Shown here: in pieces, positions 9,613 through 22,031 of the stretch
Position numbering within the stretch: position 1 is the stretch's first letter
Layout: every line of letters starts with the position of its first letter
Source of the DNA: Trileptium ribeirensis
Taxonomy: Eukaryota; Nematoda; Enoplea; Enoplida; Thoracostomopsidae
Direction: 5' to 3'
Length of the DNA stretch: 64,000 nt
Assembly: GCA_030248225.1 (NCBI GenBank)
Contig: JASANE010020490.1
Coordinates: 1 to 64,000, forward strand
Position numbers and translations under genes: made by a program
The notes under the pieces: generated by a model
What the model was told of the DNA's origin: nothing
Database searches by the model: none
What the model saw: the letters and a program-made list of their open reading frames with translations, nothing else

Positions 9613-10095
9613 AAGAGTGGCGGCAGGATGTCGATGATTATCGAACACGTACTGCTAATTAGTTACAAACGGAGCAAAACAACCACCGAAGCTAAGCGAA
9701 CTGCATTAGAACAAGGGAATGCAACAATACAATCTGCCGAACAAGCAAGAACCGAATTGACATAACAACTTCAAGAACCCCGCAGTGCGAATTCAAACGT
9801 AACCGAGGAAACAGTCGAGGCGCAAGCGCGTGTTGACGAAGCAGCAACAGCGCCTAACGGTCGCAGAACGCAAATTGAACAACGGGGACAACATATCCAG
9901 GATCTTCAGTTACAGTTACAAAAGGTTCAAAAGCACCAACAACAACCAGAAGTGGCATCTAGCCATCCAGCACCAGTCAAAAAGGCGACATGTGGTAATT
10001 CAAACCGTGCTTCGACAGCAATCGCAAAAGCAACCTCCAACCAACGTCCAATATACATCAATCCAATTCATGCCGATAGTGAGACGTCAGGATGA
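9613..10095 (+). pseudogene. decayed Gln-rich coiled-coil ORF
   Basis: The frame is open from 9613 to a TAA at 9763 and then open again to a TGA at 10093, giving about 159 codons with one internal stop. The product is rich in Gln, Glu and Ala with heptad-like spacing (ALEQGNATIQSAEQAR, then IQDLQLQLQKVQKHQQQ) and a Pro/Ala/Lys-rich end (SSHPAPVKKATC). Such a profile fits the N-terminal coiled coil of a retrotransposon Gag or a filament protein. I see no zinc knuckle and no pol downstream. The base composition is richer in G+C than the surroundings, as in other transposon remnants here. Confidence 0.45.
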
Positions 10096-10129
10096 ACCAG
10101 AAATGTTCCGTTGGAAAGATGTCTGAAAT

Positions 10130-11226
10130 AGGAATTATAATATCGCATATGGTAAACGCAACGGTTACAGCATTCCCAACTATGGTAGGTTGTAGGACCT
10201 TGAATCATTTAATCAAGATCACATAGCTACCACGAATAATTCACGATACAGCTTTTAATCGTCATCACTGAGTAACAAATGATCGAATCGGTTTCAACGA
10301 TGGCTCAAAATGTTTCTCATGCTGTGTTCTAACGATCTCGGTGTACATAAGTATTTATGAATCTACGCATCACACTGTTAAATCATCTCATTCTACGTTA
10401 TGTGAACTTTATAATATTATGCAACAAGAGTATATATGATCTAGGATGGTTTAACCAACTTTAATAAAGTGTCTTTTAGTACAATGCTACTTAGGACCTG
10501 CGATTACACATTTGACTGCACAAGGTTCCGTTCGTAAACGAGAACTGCTGAAGCATCGTTAAAATTGAAACTGAATTAGTTGGATTAAGGAATTTCAGTA
10601 TCACTTGCACGAAATCGCAGATAGGGTGAAATCATTAATTTATGATATCATACAATGCCGCAGGATCTTGTCTATTGTGATTTTTGATATTTTTAGAGAA
10701 TATTTGATATATTCCGGTATTGTACCAAATTTAGTTCAGATTTTTAGGGAATTTCAGTTCTTTTTTGTGACACACGCATCGTTTACCACAGACATTATAT
10801 AAAATTTAAGTTCATGTTATCTTGAAGATATCTGAAATTTCTCGTGCGTTTCCCTAATATCTATCAATAAATTAATATACATTGGTAAAAACATGCCCTT
10901 AAAACTATAATAATTTGGCTGCAGAAATCGCTTAATTCTAAAGCCCGTGCTTTATTCAAACCTTTGAATAGATACCTTTTTAATAATTTTTGACATACTG
11001 AACTTATCGCAAGGTCGTGAATAGAAACCGTCATTATCAAAAATTGATTATTAAAATTAAAAAAATCTGTAATTTTTTACAGATTTGCCTTAGTGAAAAT
11101 CCGTAATAAATTAATCCCATCAATTAAGATTATATTTTCATTAATTATTCGTGCTGTAAATTAGTCATTTAAACTAAAGCAATCATTAGGTTGAAAGTTG
11201 CTTGCTCTTAAATTTTTCGTGCCCGT
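10130..11226. other. AT-rich stretch, nothing recognised
   Basis: No supported ORF, exon or RNA gene was found. The end of this stretch leads into the first satellite unit. Confidence 0.45.
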
Positions 11227-11714
11227 GACTGACAACATCTCCATAATTTTAACATTATTGTGGTTAATGCAAAAAAATATCACTAAATCATTAGGCAGTA
11301 TGTTTGAGAAATATGTGTGCTATTTACAAGCATTAAAATTGCTATCACGAGAATAATCTTTATGGCCCCTGAAAATAGCCTCCGACCATGACTGACAATC
11401 ATATCATCATATTTTTAACATTACTTTGTTAAATACAAAATTATCACTCAATCCTTAGGCAGTATGTATTGAGAAATATGTGAATTATTTCCAAGCATTA
11501 AAATTGCTATCACGGAAATAATCTTTCTGGCTCCTGAAAATCACCTCTGAGCCATGACTGACAACATCTCCATAATTTTAACATTATTGTGTTCAATCCA
11601 AAATTATCACACTCAATCCTTAGGCAGTATGTTGGAGAAATATGTGTCTTATTTGCCAAGCATTAAAATTGCTATCACGGAAATAATCTTTGCGGCTCCT
11701 AAAAATAGCCTCCC
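11227..11714 (+). repeat. satellite, 3 units of about 163-166 bp
   Basis: Units begin at 11227, 11390 and 11556 with GACTGACAA. Each contains TTAGGCAGTATG, AAGCATTAAAATTGCTATCA, AATAATCTTT and a closing GAAAATAGCCTCC-type block. Units differ by point changes and small indels. There is no ORF. Confidence 0.9.
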
Positions 11715-14700
11715 AATCAGCAAGTAACCACAATGTAAATTGACAATAGACTCGAATTTATAGAAGCCTTACAATCAATAATATTGAAATAAATAGGGCC
11801 AGTTGATATTATGAAAATACCGAGTGTTTTTTATCGTGTTCACAATATGTCATTTCATTCATCATTGCGCGTTGTCCGGTACGGTTTATTAGTGCGACGG
11901 TAATCTGGATTTCGTCACATAGTAAAGCATTTTATTAAAGCTATATAATATGTAATATCTAAAATTTTTTTTGCAACTCTAATGATTAAGCAACTACTGT
12001 TTAACAATTTGGCTAATTTATTTTGGGGCGTTTAAAGCTAATCATCTTCAATTACAATTATGTTTTTATGTTCATTTCCCAATGTCCCGCAGCAAGCGTC
12101 AAACAGCGCCATGTTTCAGGCTAGCGTCAGCCGGTTGTTAACTATTATCGTTTTGTATGTAGGTTATCTCTGACGTTATGTGACTAGCCAATGGGAGTAA
12201 CATGCACTGAGATACTAGCCAGTATGGGGAAAGATGATAGGCCCAAATTTTAATTCTTAGTGCTAATGTAAACAAATTTTATGGGTATTTTCAGTTATAG
12301 CTCGCAGCCCGATCCAAAATCTCCAAGTATCGAAGCTCATATGCCACTAGAAAAGGAGACAAGAGCTTTTAAAATTAGTTTACGCTGTGTACCTGAATAA
12401 ACAGTTGCACTCACTTAAGTAGATAATGTATTAGCTTACGCCGTTAACCTATAAATTTTGCTAGTTTTCACATCCTGTCAATACAGTTCGAGTAGTATAT
12501 AAAATTATACGTTTAATGAGAAAATTTTTTAAAACTTTTTGGCACCAAGAGTAACTCAAAAATCATAAAAAAATTATACGTAAAAGTGTTTCTAATGAAG
12601 ATATTTCTAATAGTTCTAGTCTAATGGCGCCTAAATTATCAGCGTTTCTCAAAATTAATGATTTTCGGACTAAATAGTGCAATCTGAAAGATCAATTTTA
12701 TTATCACACATTATAACGTATTAAAAGTAATCCAATTTAGGTCATATATTCCCAGTACGAAATCACTAAGTTACATACATGTTGCAGCGAGAAATTATCG
12801 ATACTACCATGCAGTTCCATTGCAGTATTAAAGTAATGCATCTACATAAAATTAAATTAATAGTGCTACAAACCCAACTGTTTCAGCGCAACATCTTGCT
12901 AAGTTGGCGAGGTGACTAAACAGTGATTTTTTATTTCAATGTGATATGTTTTTAAAACTTTACGATCTCACATGTGGTCTACGGTTTAAGGGTATTTAGA
13001 AATGTGCACCATATTTGGAACAAATGATAGATAAAAACTGCACTTTTTCGCTTTTAAAAGTTGGATAATAATCCAAAAAGACAACGTCATGGAACATTAT
13101 ATATAAATTTGCTTGCAATTTGATACTCTTGTTAATTTGTTCACAATGTGTTTGCACAAGCCTAATTAATTACCATTGTGTTTTTACCATAGGTGCATGC
13201 ACAACTGTGATCTGTCATTCATTTTAAGCTACACTTTAAATGTTAGGGCGCGTGTGATAGCTTCGTCGAATGTCTTGAAATGGCTTAATATAGCTCGGCA
13301 CTAACAGATATGCGTCAGTAAACTTAAGCGGTGCCGCCTACCATCATCTATTTGCATGAATGATCTGAAGGTGCGTCGCCTACCATTTTCTTTTATCATT
13401 AGCAATTGGCGAAGGCTTGTTCGGTGTTCCAACCATTCCAACACATATAAAAGAACACAAAATTGGTGTTTTGGGCAACGCATCAAAACGCTAATAAACA
13501 AAATGTTGACTTATTAAAAAACATTTAGCAACCGATTTGCGACCTTACGGCAGTTGAACTGGAAAATTTTTATTTTGTCAAAAATGAAAATTCCGCCGTT
13601 TAGCGTTTTCAAAGCTACACATTGCATGTGAATTTTTACGAACGACACGAATTATTATTAATAAAACGAAATGTGTTAGCGTAACGAAAAAATATGGACT
13701 GCAAGTTGCAACGTTGTTCGTTGTGAAATGAAATCGTGGCAAAACAGCAAAAGGGTGCATTGTGTTAGCGAACGAAAGTCATCCCGTTTTGTAATCAGTC
13801 GCTCTGCGTTCACAAGCAGACATTTTTTAATTTGGAATTGGCAATTGCAACGATAGCTTTGATTTCGAACTGCGTTTTATACACCGAGTCAATAGAGTAT
13901 GGATGACGCAACAGTTTAAGTTTACTCAAGCATTTGACAAAGTACAAAGTGTTGTTAACGATTAATGTATAAATTATAACAATATATCACATTTTAATAT
14001 TTTTACATTAAATGAACGCTGATGGCGTGATGACAAAAAGGTCTACAATCTGTTGGGCAACATGCTGCACCCATCTACTGTTAAGCGCTAAAACGTTTCT
14101 CGACTCAAAATGTGGCAACTAGAATTTACTGTTGTTTTTTTACAAGAACGCGGCAAACGAATGAAGGGGCAAATGAGACGTAAAATTATATTTTCGGATG
14201 CATTATTACTCGGACAAACTTATGTTCCTGAACTTTTTCAATGCGTCTTTCAGAAATCCGAAATTATGCTCTTATATATTTCTACGGATCTTCGATTCCT
14301 CGAACAAGTGATATTCAATTGTTAATGGCAAAAGAGGGTGGTAAGCGGCGCAGATATATTTTAGTGTCCGTAATAGTTATGCCAAATTAAACTCACGCAG
14401 TACATAGTTAAACCAAACGATAGGAAGTTAGTAAAATGTTTTTGTCTTTATCGGTGGCTAAGTTTATCCTGTAGCGGTATCATAGGCATGTTGTACGAAC
14501 ATATAATTTTATCAAAATTCTCTATTAATTAGTAATTTTTATAAGTAAGATATTAAAAATGCCATAACAGGCTGAAGGTAAAATCAGCCCGAATTTTTAT
14601 GTCATCGTATATATATTATATATAATGTGGCTTACGACGGACTTTTTCAGATTCTATGTGCACGGCGCACGTGAAATTAACTTTAGATACTTGTTGATTT

Positions 14701-17575
14701 CATCTGGTTATTTTCTTTTAAGTAAGTATAAAATATTAACGTGACTAAATTTCGGAATAAAACCTGTGTTATGTGTTGCAAATACAAACAATGACATCGG
14801 AGTGGCTTCGCTTATTTAGAATGATAGGTCTTTCGCATTCTTCAAATGATAGCAAAACTGTGCTGGGAAAAGCTCAAAATTTTTTACAATGAATATTTTT
14901 CTAAATCTTCCGTATATTCTCTTACACCAGCTCACTTTGCATGGTACTGTATCATGGAAAGTCATTCATGGTACTGTATCAAAATTATATGACGTTGCTA
15001 TCCCAAGTTAGGGACCCACGCAGGTATAGCTTGCAATGATTGCGACGCAACGCAGGAACCGTTTGCTCATTTATATTTGTTTTTCCGACCTGTTACGCCG
15101 AACTGGAACAGATTGGGAAAACGCCCTTAGTGTGTTTTGCTATTTCACCCGAGTCCATGTGGAAAACAAACATATAACTACATAGTCTTGGCTGGGCTCA
15201 AGTCAATTCGTGAAAGATATTTTCTTTTCAATTCTGCTATTTCCTATGCTCATAATTGTAGCTTAACAAATCTTTATGCAATATACTGGCATCTTTTTTC
15301 AGGCTCAACCCCGATCACAAAAACGGGTTTTCATCTGAATAGCGGAGACTGTATCAGGCAAACACCATATTTTTTCTTAATGATTGAAAGGCAAAGCCAA
15401 TTGGGTGTTCTAAAATGTAGAATCCAAAAGATTTAAGATTAGAAGCCAACAACAAATGTCCCATACGTTAAATTTTATAGTATGTAAATTTGATCCGACT
15501 TTATATTACAATTTACAGCGGTGCAGGCCATATATTTTGCTGTAACTGGTCGATAAGTTTTGTATTGTCCAAGTGCTTTGCATGATCAGCTGATACTTAT
15601 TATGTTTGAAATATAATAGTGTGGACTGTGCGGCAAGAACTGTCCTATGTTAAATCATCAAGAATATAATAGTCGATTAGCGATTTGTGTATATGTCGGT
15701 ATTCACTGATTGCAGTGCAGAGAATATTTGGTCAAACCGTGCGGAAGTTGAATATAGTGACAAAAAATTGTGATAACAATAAAATATACATTTTGTAATT
15801 ATATGCCATCGTGCAACGATTGATCAATTTTACGCATATGTTTACTGTCTCTTAAGGCTAACACATATTTATTCTCAAATCTCTATTTACCGGGAGAGCT
15901 GCAAACTCCAATTAATATCTTCTAGTATAATTATATTTATAATAATAGGCATCATGAAAAACAGAAGGATTGGCAGAAATTTTACTGTACCATATCAACA
16001 CGTTTTATTAAAGTGTATTCTCCAAGTTTATTCCTATTAAAATATATATTCTACGTGATACATTAGTTGCTGGGCAAGTTTGGGCAAAATCGTATACCCA
16101 TTATAACGTTTCAAGCGAAAAAAGCTGACTTCACGTTAATTCCACAATGAAAACGTACCACTCAAAGCTCGGTGCAGATACATGTATAAACATATTTTTT
16201 GTTTCGTGGTAATATAACAGTATCATGACGAAAAAAATTATTCGCGTATAATAATCCATTCTTGAGTAGTGGCAAAGGAAAGTTATTATTTAATGCACAA
16301 TCAAAGGTATGTTGATCCGTGATAAGTATACTGAGATTCGATCGACTTGCCGGGTTCAACATTTAGTGTCATCTTCAGGGTGGTGTATCTTACTCATGCG
16401 TTTACTGTTACTACACACAATATGATTTTGCAGCATTTTGAAAATACCCAGTTTTAGTTAAAATTTCATACCTCTTCCAATGTGTACTTCTAGGATATGT
16501 TATATGAAATGACAAAATTCCGTAACTACTCACTAAAGATAACCCCTATTATTGAAAGAGCTGAGCTGAATGTAGTTAGTAGTCTTTATTTTTTCGCGGG
16601 TAAATTGCACCACGGTAACAATTTTTTTTAATTTTACCTATTATTACAGGTGGATTTATTCTAGACAATACCAGATATTAATTCAAGAAATAGCGTTTTA
16701 CAGCCTCAATTTTTGAGCACGACGACGCGCATACCGAAAGGTATTTCGCTCAAGAACCATACATATATCATAGTGTTCAGCCGAAGTTCGGGTGTTATCC
16801 TCCTGATATTCGGAAAATACTAAGCCTTATTTATCCCTTCAGGCACCGCACCCTGTCGTCAACCCTATTGGCCGTAATGCGATCGTCTTACCAATTGGCC
16901 GTAAATACGTCTGTCCAACTTACTTTTTCCAAATGCTTTATAAAGTCAAGTGTTGACTTTGTGAAACATGTAACGAGGTATGCGGTGCCACAACGTCAAA
17001 ATAATTAGCAAATTTCTTTTTGTGACCCTAGTTTGGTATATATCGTATGACTTTCACCGGATCCTGGTCGAGTACAGATTGAGTGTTTTTATGCTGGACG
17101 TAATATAATACAAATAAAACTTATTCTTTTAAAATAATGATTTTTATGCAATTATACATTAATACAAATTTTGCGTCCTACTAATATATTGTGCGTTTGG
17201 ATTTTGTAATGTATACACATTGAGTTACCATCAATGCAATGGTTTATTCACAATCTATCATTAGTTCACTATTTTATATCATATAACACATATAACAATA
17301 TAATGTATAAAGTTTAAGTACACATATTCAACACTTGAAATTGCGTCTTTTAGTGGTGCAGTGGAACTGCAACTATTGATGCATGCGCAGGTTGCGCGAC
17401 GAATTTGTAAGGTGGCTCAGGACCACAACTCCCGATGCCAAAAATTGGACCAATTATTAATTGTCAATGATTAATTACGCCTTAACTGTTTAGAATTAAC
17501 CAAGACTGTTAATGTACCGTTGCTAAGTAACTACTACAAGGATAATGTTTCACATAAGACAAAACCCGAAAACAA
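11715..17575. other. long AT-rich stretch without a recognised gene
   Basis: Several short ORFs occur (for example 13301-13501 minus, 14110-14325 plus, 15137-15436 plus) but none resembles a known family or sits between consistent splice sites. A short direct repeat (GGTAGGCG followed by a purine and CGC/CAC) lies at about 13338 and 13375. AT palindromes occur near 14610. This could be intron or intergenic DNA. Confidence 0.4.
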
Positions 17576-17599
17576 TGTCACAGCCTCGCGGCTGTGACA
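17576..17599. other. perfect 10-bp hairpin with TCGC loop
   Basis: TGTCACAGCC and GGCTGTGACA are exact reverse complements separated by four bases, in otherwise AT-rich DNA. No transcript can be assigned to it. It does not match the histone 3' stem-loop. Confidence 0.5.
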
Positions 17600-17983
17600 A
17601 AAATTAATAAACTAAAATTTCATTGCTGGCATTTGGAAGATTTAGAGTTAATACTATGCACTTAAACTGATTGCTTTAACTTGTATATAATTCTGGACCC
17701 ACCGAGGGATCTGGCTAAATTTTTTCTGCAGCGTGCGTTTGGAGCTGCGCCTCCAAGTATATCGGTTCAAATATATATGTGCCTTTATAAGATAAAAACA
17801 GGGCTCAAATCCTCTAGCAGACTAAAATCACACTATCTAAGTCTATAACAGGGGACCGCATTTGCTAATTTAGCCACTTGCAGTGAATGTAATGTCGCAT
17901 GATAAATTTATAACATTTATTGTAATGTGAACAACACTTCACATTGCTTATATTAAACAGATTCTTTTGTTTTGAGTATTTGA

Positions 17984-18169
17984 GCTCGTTTGGCACATCT
18001 TCACGATGACCTTGCTTTTTTCACCACTCAGCAGTTCTTGATGTCTTATGGTCGTATGAACCGTGTGAATGAAGGACAAGAAAGACAAAGCCGTAAAAGT
18101 AGCACAAAACTAGCATATGCACATAATAACGGAATTTTCAGCAAAATTGTAGTAGTGTTATTAACTTAA
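17984..18169 (+). CDS. unassigned open frame or exon candidate
   Basis: The frame is open for 61 codons with no Met start and reads ARLAHLHDDLAFFTTQQF and onwards (SYGRMNRVNEGQERQ). Composition is protein-like in a very AT-rich, stop-dense region. A TTTTGTTTTGAG-type acceptor lies just upstream, and possible GT donors lie within. I do not recognise the family. It could be a host exon or a transposon scrap. Confidence 0.2.
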   Translation, partial: ARLAHLHDDLAFFTTQQFLMSYGRMNRVNEGQERQSRKSSTKLAYAHNNGIFSKIVVVLLT

Positions 18170-18289
18170 TGGTATCAGCGCAGTATGTAGTTGATTCGTT
18201 TGATGTTGCCAATTTCCTTTTAGTAGGCTAAGTATTTTTAATATTTCATAGCTTTTAAACATTAGGTTTTTGTATGATATGGGAAATAA

Positions 18290-18442
18290 GCTTCATATTC
18301 CGCCGTATCTCAGCGCCTAATTGAAGCCGAGATCGACGCATCAGTGGACTTTAAAGGTAATATTTGTCTGAAGCACAAAAAAGAAGTCGCTGTGGATAAA
18401 AATTGGTATCATGCCTGTGATATAGTTTTATCTACAGCATGA
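18290..18442 (+). CDS. unassigned open frame or exon candidate
   Basis: A 50-codon frame without a Met start reads SQRLIEAEIDASVDFK in its middle and ends at TGA 18440. A good acceptor (CCGTATCTCAG, exon from 18314) and a donor (AAAG|GTAATA at 18357) would frame a 43-bp exon, phase 0 to 1. It lies 120 bp after the open frame at 17984. No family is recognised, and the two may or may not belong together. Confidence 0.2.
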   Translation, partial: ASYSAVSQRLIEAEIDASVDFKGNICLKHKKEVAVDKNWYHACDIVLSTA

Positions 18443-18449
18443 TCTTCGG

Positions 18450-20709
18450 TCATATCATTTGTTGGCGTAGGTAAATATATATTTCAAAAAGTGTGCATCC
18501 GGGACACTTGCTATTCCACTCAATCCTGTTATAATGAATAAGATCTTTTTGATAGCCAAAGGTTCAATAAAACGGTTAACCTACATTCTTTAGGAATTTT
18601 TAACCATTGCAAAGACTTGCACAGTTCATATCAAAATGAATACGAATGTAATTATTTGATCGCGTTTTTGCAAGCGTTCCATATGATTTTCGGCACGCAT
18701 TTACTGTCGACTTTGATATTTTATGTACCATATTTCTAATAAATTTTCATTTGATTTATTTCATTCGCTTTTGGTTATTCTGTTATATAAAATGTGTTTC
18801 AGAATTAAACGTGTATACTGACTAACAAGAGAACCTTAGTGATGTTGAAGCTCAACAGGAATCAAATGCTCAAGTAAGTCTAGATACCTTAAAGTAAAAG
18901 TGTAAGGACTAATGCTAAACTAACACCTATTTGTTTTTGACTATGCATTATCCAAAGGAGGCAAAATTGTTGTAGTTTATTTCGCCCAAAGTTAAAGCAT
19001 TTCCTGTCTTCTATAAAATTCATCAGCGCTGCTTGATTGAGTACAATGTGTTTATTAATTATCGAAGGCTAAATTGGTAATCTAAATATAATAATTCTTG
19101 AACGTTTGAAAACCTGCTGTATCTTGGATTAAAGCATAGTATGAAGTTCATGTAGAGCAAAATTGCATTTACATTTCACAACAATCTCATACCTTCCCTC
19201 ACGCAGAGACCAGTTAATCTTACAGACGCAGCAACCCAGCATCTCTTGAAAAATTTAAACGATACAATATAAAACCATTTAATTTTCATTAGCTATGTAA
19301 TATACTTGATAAGTTAATCAACGTTTGATCAATAGACTAGGTGTATTAAATTGTAAAAAGTTTACGATTCGAAGGTGCAAAACGTATCTCTAAATAAATA
19401 CAGTTGGAGAAAACTAGTGAGGAGCTTCTGGGGCAGCCTTATCGAGTATATTTAATACTTTGAGCAATTTAGTACAAATTGTCGATATAGTAATTTTCAT
19501 ATATTTTGTAATTATGACATATATGTCAAATATTCTAACCTAATGCGGCAAAAGCTCGCAATTTCAGGTTCGTATAATTTAGGGTTTCGATCCCAACCGT
19601 TGTAAATTTTTAAAACTCTGTAAAATTGATCAAACTTTTAGATGTTTCATAAAAATTATTTTTATATAAGATATACCTACGTTGTGTAATGTAGCATGCC
19701 TTATACGTTATGATTATTACCACTTTTGAAAGTCAAGGGGAGTACAAAAATTTTTCCTATGAATTTAGTGCTTGTAAAACAAAACCCACAGATTTGATAG
19801 TTTGTGGATAGTGTTGCATATTCAACGCATCCAACAACTTTCTGTGCACCAGTCATAATACACAGTAATAACTCAGTAATTTGAAAATTTTGCGTGCTCC
19901 ATAAATTGTAGTCACGCAGTAATTCTGAAGGAACCACCACGACCAAGTTATTTTAACTATTGTGGGACAAATTTTATTTCCCTCTTTCAGTTTCAAACTG
20001 GATCATCGGTTAAATATTGTCATAAACTCGGTTATAAATCTGATATCTATATCAGGCAAAGTGATTCCACTGGCGCAAATATTTTCTTTATTAGCCTTAT
20101 TGAAACTGTCAAGTGATCGCCAACTAACAGGCTATCGCCACATTTCTGCAACATGATATTGCACAAGTCCTTCTTGACTAATATCGTAAATTTGCAAATA
20201 CTGATTTGTATGATATATAATTAAACCAATATGAGTATAATAAAGGAAATATTTCATTTTCTGCCAAAAATGGTCAAACCGAGATAAATCAATGATCAAA
20301 ATTTGCAGAAAAGAAAACACAGATAAATAAACTATAAAATTTAAGCGCATAGTGAACTATGCAGTAGCCGTATGGAAGACGCTAAGCGCAGAACGCGTTA
20401 CACTCCTGTGCAGTCGTTGGCCAGACGCATAAGTAAGAAATTTATTGTATACGTAAAGGTTTTGTATATATATTCAGTCCAAAAATTTGTGAATTTTGAT
20501 ACGCAATACGAGCCACGCGTTATACGTTATACGTAATTTTGGTACGCCGCACGTTATACGAGCTGGAGAGCTCCCTAAACAACAGAAGCATCAGAAAAAT
20601 AACCACGACAAGAAATACTACACTAAGCATCGGTACCAGTAAAAACACATTGACTAAGGTTGCGCTAATGCTTGCACTAATAACGCTTTACGCTGAAATC
20701 GTTAACTAT
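18450..20709. other. no gene recognised
   Basis: AT-rich sequence; the ORFs at 19701-19946 (minus) and 19962-20350 have no recognisable family. Around 20500 there is a short run of TTATACG repeats (TTATACGTTATACG). Confidence 0.4.
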
Positions 20710-21262
20710 AGTTTGTTTGTTGTAAAAAAATTACTCCGAATTCGATCAAATTTTTCCATCTCAAAGATTTCATTCATATTAGGCATTAATTGCGAATTAT
20801 GTTGCCTGGACTATCCTGCCATGTACTCTTGTATCAAAAGCATTTTGCAACTAGGATTTTGCTACAATCGGCCATACTTTAACCAGAAATGGTTGTAATC
20901 TGTAACTGCGCTTTTTATAGAAAAAAATTACTACTGATTCGACCAAATCTTTGTATTTCAACAATTTCATTTGCATTAAGCATTAATTGTGAATTATATT
21001 GCCTTGACTGTCCTGCCCAGTGCTCTTGTATCAGAAGCATCTTGCCACTAGGGTTTTGCCACATCGGTCACACTTTACCCGGAAATCGTGTACTGTAATT
21101 TGTAACTGTGTTTGTTATAGAAAAATTACTTCTGATACGATCAAATTTTGCACCTCAAAGCTTTAATTCACATTAGGCATTAATTACGAATTATGTTGCC
21201 TAAACTGTCCTGCGCTGTACTTTTGTAACACAATAATTTTATCACTAGGATTTTGCAAGAAT
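20710..21262 (+). repeat. satellite, 3 units of about 197 bp
   Basis: The marker AAAATTACT recurs at 20731, 20928 and 21126. Each unit carries a GATTCGA/GATACGA-TCAAAT block, CATTAATTGCGAATTATGTT-type sequence, GTCCTGCC and TAGGATTTTGC. The third unit is shorter at its 3' side. Open frames through it (20539-21098) are by-products of the repeat. Confidence 0.9.
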
Positions 21263-21578
21263 AAATGAATTCAGCAGAAAAATTATAATGGTTTTTGCAT
21301 ATTTACAGCAAGTTAATTCAAGTGTAATGGATTTTCAGGAGATGTTTAGTATGATTATTACCGACAAGCTTCCACTCTAAAACAATAATTCCAAAACCGT
21401 AAAAATCGAGCAAAAATTTACAACTCAGATAATTATAGTTTCGAATATGATAAAACTGATATATTAACTAAATGATAAATGTTTTATTAGACTTGCTAGA
21501 GCAGAAGAAAAGCTTCACCGGTATCATTTGTATCCCTGGATACCTTCAAAGAATTCCTGCTAGTTATAAAAACATTTA

Positions 21579-22028
21579 TGCGGGATTCACGTTATAATGT
21601 CCTCTACAGTTGGAACTTTTGTCCCCCTGTAGTGTAGACTGTACCGTAAAGACGGTGACAGTGACACCCACACCATATAACAAAATATGAGGGTGTCAGG
21701 CACACCCCTAGATACCTCATTTTGGCAATTTAGTATTTCGGTTTTTTATGTTTGCCATTGCTATGTTTCTTGGGTATCCTATAGGCCCTTTGTAAAATGA
21801 TCCCACTGGGTGGCGTAAACCATAAGAAAAACGAAAAAGCAACGACGGTTCATTGACACCGTCTCAAATAAGCCAAACTATTAGCTAGCTTTGTTTGAAA
21901 TTTATTTGAAACTTTTTTATTCAAAAACACAGGGGCGTCTTAAGACACCATGTAGTCTAGGGTGTGCCTGCCACTGTGTGGGGCACATAAGTTCCAAGTG
22001 GTGGGGACATTACAACGTGAATCCCGCA
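21579..22028 (+). mobile_element. complete MITE, 450 bp, TTA target duplication
   Basis: The ends are inverted repeats. The left end starts TGCGGGATTCACGTTATAAT; the reverse complement of the right end starts TGCGGGATTCACGTTGTAAT, continuing in both for several more bases (TGTCC). TTA flanks both sides (21576-21578 and 22029-22031). There is no transposase ORF. Subterminal GTGTC/GACAC-type motifs recur inside. A diverged, inverted relative is at 7733-8224. Confidence 0.88.
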
Positions 22029-22031
22029 TTA

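Noticed and set aside
11227..11714. CRISPR array
   Set aside because: Units of ~165 bp repeat along their whole length with no spacer/repeat structure, in a eukaryotic genome.
13301..13501. Minus-strand ORF with Arg-rich repeats
   Set aside because: Short, no family, and the repeat comes from a small DNA duplication (ATGGTAGGCG).
15301..15375. Exon after TTTTTTCAG with frame LNPDHKNGFSSE
   Set aside because: A stop follows at once in that frame, and no donor is present.
18803..18873. Exon between GTGTTTCAG and GTAAGT
   Set aside because: All three frames contain a stop. A final-exon reading from the 18314 candidate is possible but unsupported.
19580..19605. tRNA T-arm (GGTTTCGATCCCAACC)
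   Set aside because: No D-arm or acceptor stem at a suitable distance upstream.
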